A stretch of DNA of 64,000 nt from Ralstonia soli (GTDB lineage Bacteria > Pseudomonadota > Gammaproteobacteria > Burkholderiales > Burkholderiaceae), in NCBI RefSeq assembly GCF_023955655.1, contig NZ_JAMXHT010000002.1, positions 372,001-436,000 on the forward strand, read 5' to 3'. The translations under genes and the position numbers were made by a program. Every line of letters starts with the position of its first letter. The stretch's first letter is position 1. The notes beneath the pieces are model-generated. The model searched no databases. It was not told the DNA's origin and was given only the letters and a program-made list of their open reading frames with translations. Positions 63,748 through 64,000 of this stretch are shown here, one piece after another.

Positions 63748-64000
63748 TCAGAGTGCCGTTCGTTCCATCAATTCGGCATCGTTGCCGTAGATGGCGTGCA
63801 GCGTCGTCCGGCGCTCCCTGTCCAGGGCAACGGGCTGATAGCCGAGGCGGCGCCAGAACATATCGGCACCCTGTACGGCCACGAGGCGCGATTGATTCAG
63901 GCCCTGCGCCACGGCCGCAGCGTGCGCGGCGGCATACAGTCGCTCGCCCAAGCGCTGGGTGCGGCCGGCCGGGGCGATGGCCATGTCGTGCACGAACCAG
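63748..64000 (-). CDS. GNAT family N-acetyltransferase, C-terminal part (cut by window edge)
   Basis: The last 83 residues of a GNAT protein are in the window. WFVHDMAIAPAGRTQRLGERLYAAAHAAA is the acetyl-CoA pyrophosphate-binding motif (R/Q-x-x-G-x-G/A type), followed by LVAVQGADMFWRRLGYQPV. The frame is open through the end of the window, so the start lies beyond 64000. The substrate is unknown. Confidence 0.8.
   Translation of the reverse strand, partial: WFVHDMAIAPAGRTQRLGERLYAAAHAAAVAQGLNQSRLVAVQGADMFWRRLGYQPVALDRERRTTLHAIYGNDAELMERTAL

Overview
The window is high-GC DNA with tightly packed genes, many ATGA-type overlaps and betaproteobacterial gene families. The 3-hydroxyanthranilate dioxygenase is residue-for-residue compatible with the well-studied Cupriavidus/Ralstonia enzyme. 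Together with the Gram-negative porins, NMT1-type transporters, LysR/IclR/GntR regulators and the gene vocabulary, this points to a soil or water Burkholderiaceae, most likely Ralstonia. That placement is inference. The region is mostly accessory catabolism and transport. No rRNA, tRNA, insertion sequence, phage gene or CRISPR array was seen.

Layout. 1-2863: a minus-strand operon (PanE-like reductase, VOC protein, MaoC hydratase, start of a CaiB CoA-transferase) divergent from a LysR gene. 3014-6748: an EmrB-type drug exporter with a MarR regulator, a CorA-type metal transporter and 3-methyladenine glycosylase I. 6752-20022: an island that I read as one regulon. It holds two porin operons (porin/LVIVD-repeat protein/cytochrome c and VOC/D-2-hydroxyacid dehydrogenase/porin), an alpha/beta hydrolase, a DapA-like aldolase, a GntR-FCD regulator, an FAH-family hydrolase, and an NMT1/SsuA-type ABC transporter whose operon contains an extradiol-type VOC enzyme. 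Three near-identical TGTATACA palindromes (10158, 12821, 15743) lie at the promoters of its transcription units. I could not match this set to a described pathway, and it is the best candidate for an undescribed system.

20083-31100: a LysR-controlled operon for the 3-hydroxyanthranilate meta-cleavage route, in nba order (E-H-J-I-G-F-C-D) followed by kynureninase and an amino acid permease. It converts 3-hydroxykynurenine or 3-hydroxyanthranilate to pyruvate and acetyl-CoA. Tryptophan dioxygenase, a classical formamidase and kynurenine monooxygenase are not in the window. 31155-35343: FMN reductase, CynX-type MFS transporter, DUF2520 dehydrogenase, YddG-type aromatic amino acid exporter and a DUF3309 mini-protein. 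35471-41291: a complete RND efflux operon. 41355-48505: enoyl-CoA hydratase, divergent metE/metR with a MetR box, a second LysR gene, acyl-CoA dehydrogenase and a PaiB-type FMN-binding regulator.

48546-53975: the homogentisate operon (AAHS transporter, hmgA, fahA) with a divergent LysR gene. A 230-bp palindrome-rich, repeat-like element lies between hmgA and fahA. 54035-55285: a secreted M20 carboxypeptidase. 55435-63278: an aromatic monooxygenase cluster (DUF2783, MhpA-like FAD hydroxylase, MBL-fold protein with an altered metal motif) divergent from an IclR gene and a Liv-type ABC importer. In that importer permease and ATPase are fused as LivMG, and no binding protein is present. 63294-64000: a small secreted repeat protein and a GNAT acetyltransferase cut by the window edge.
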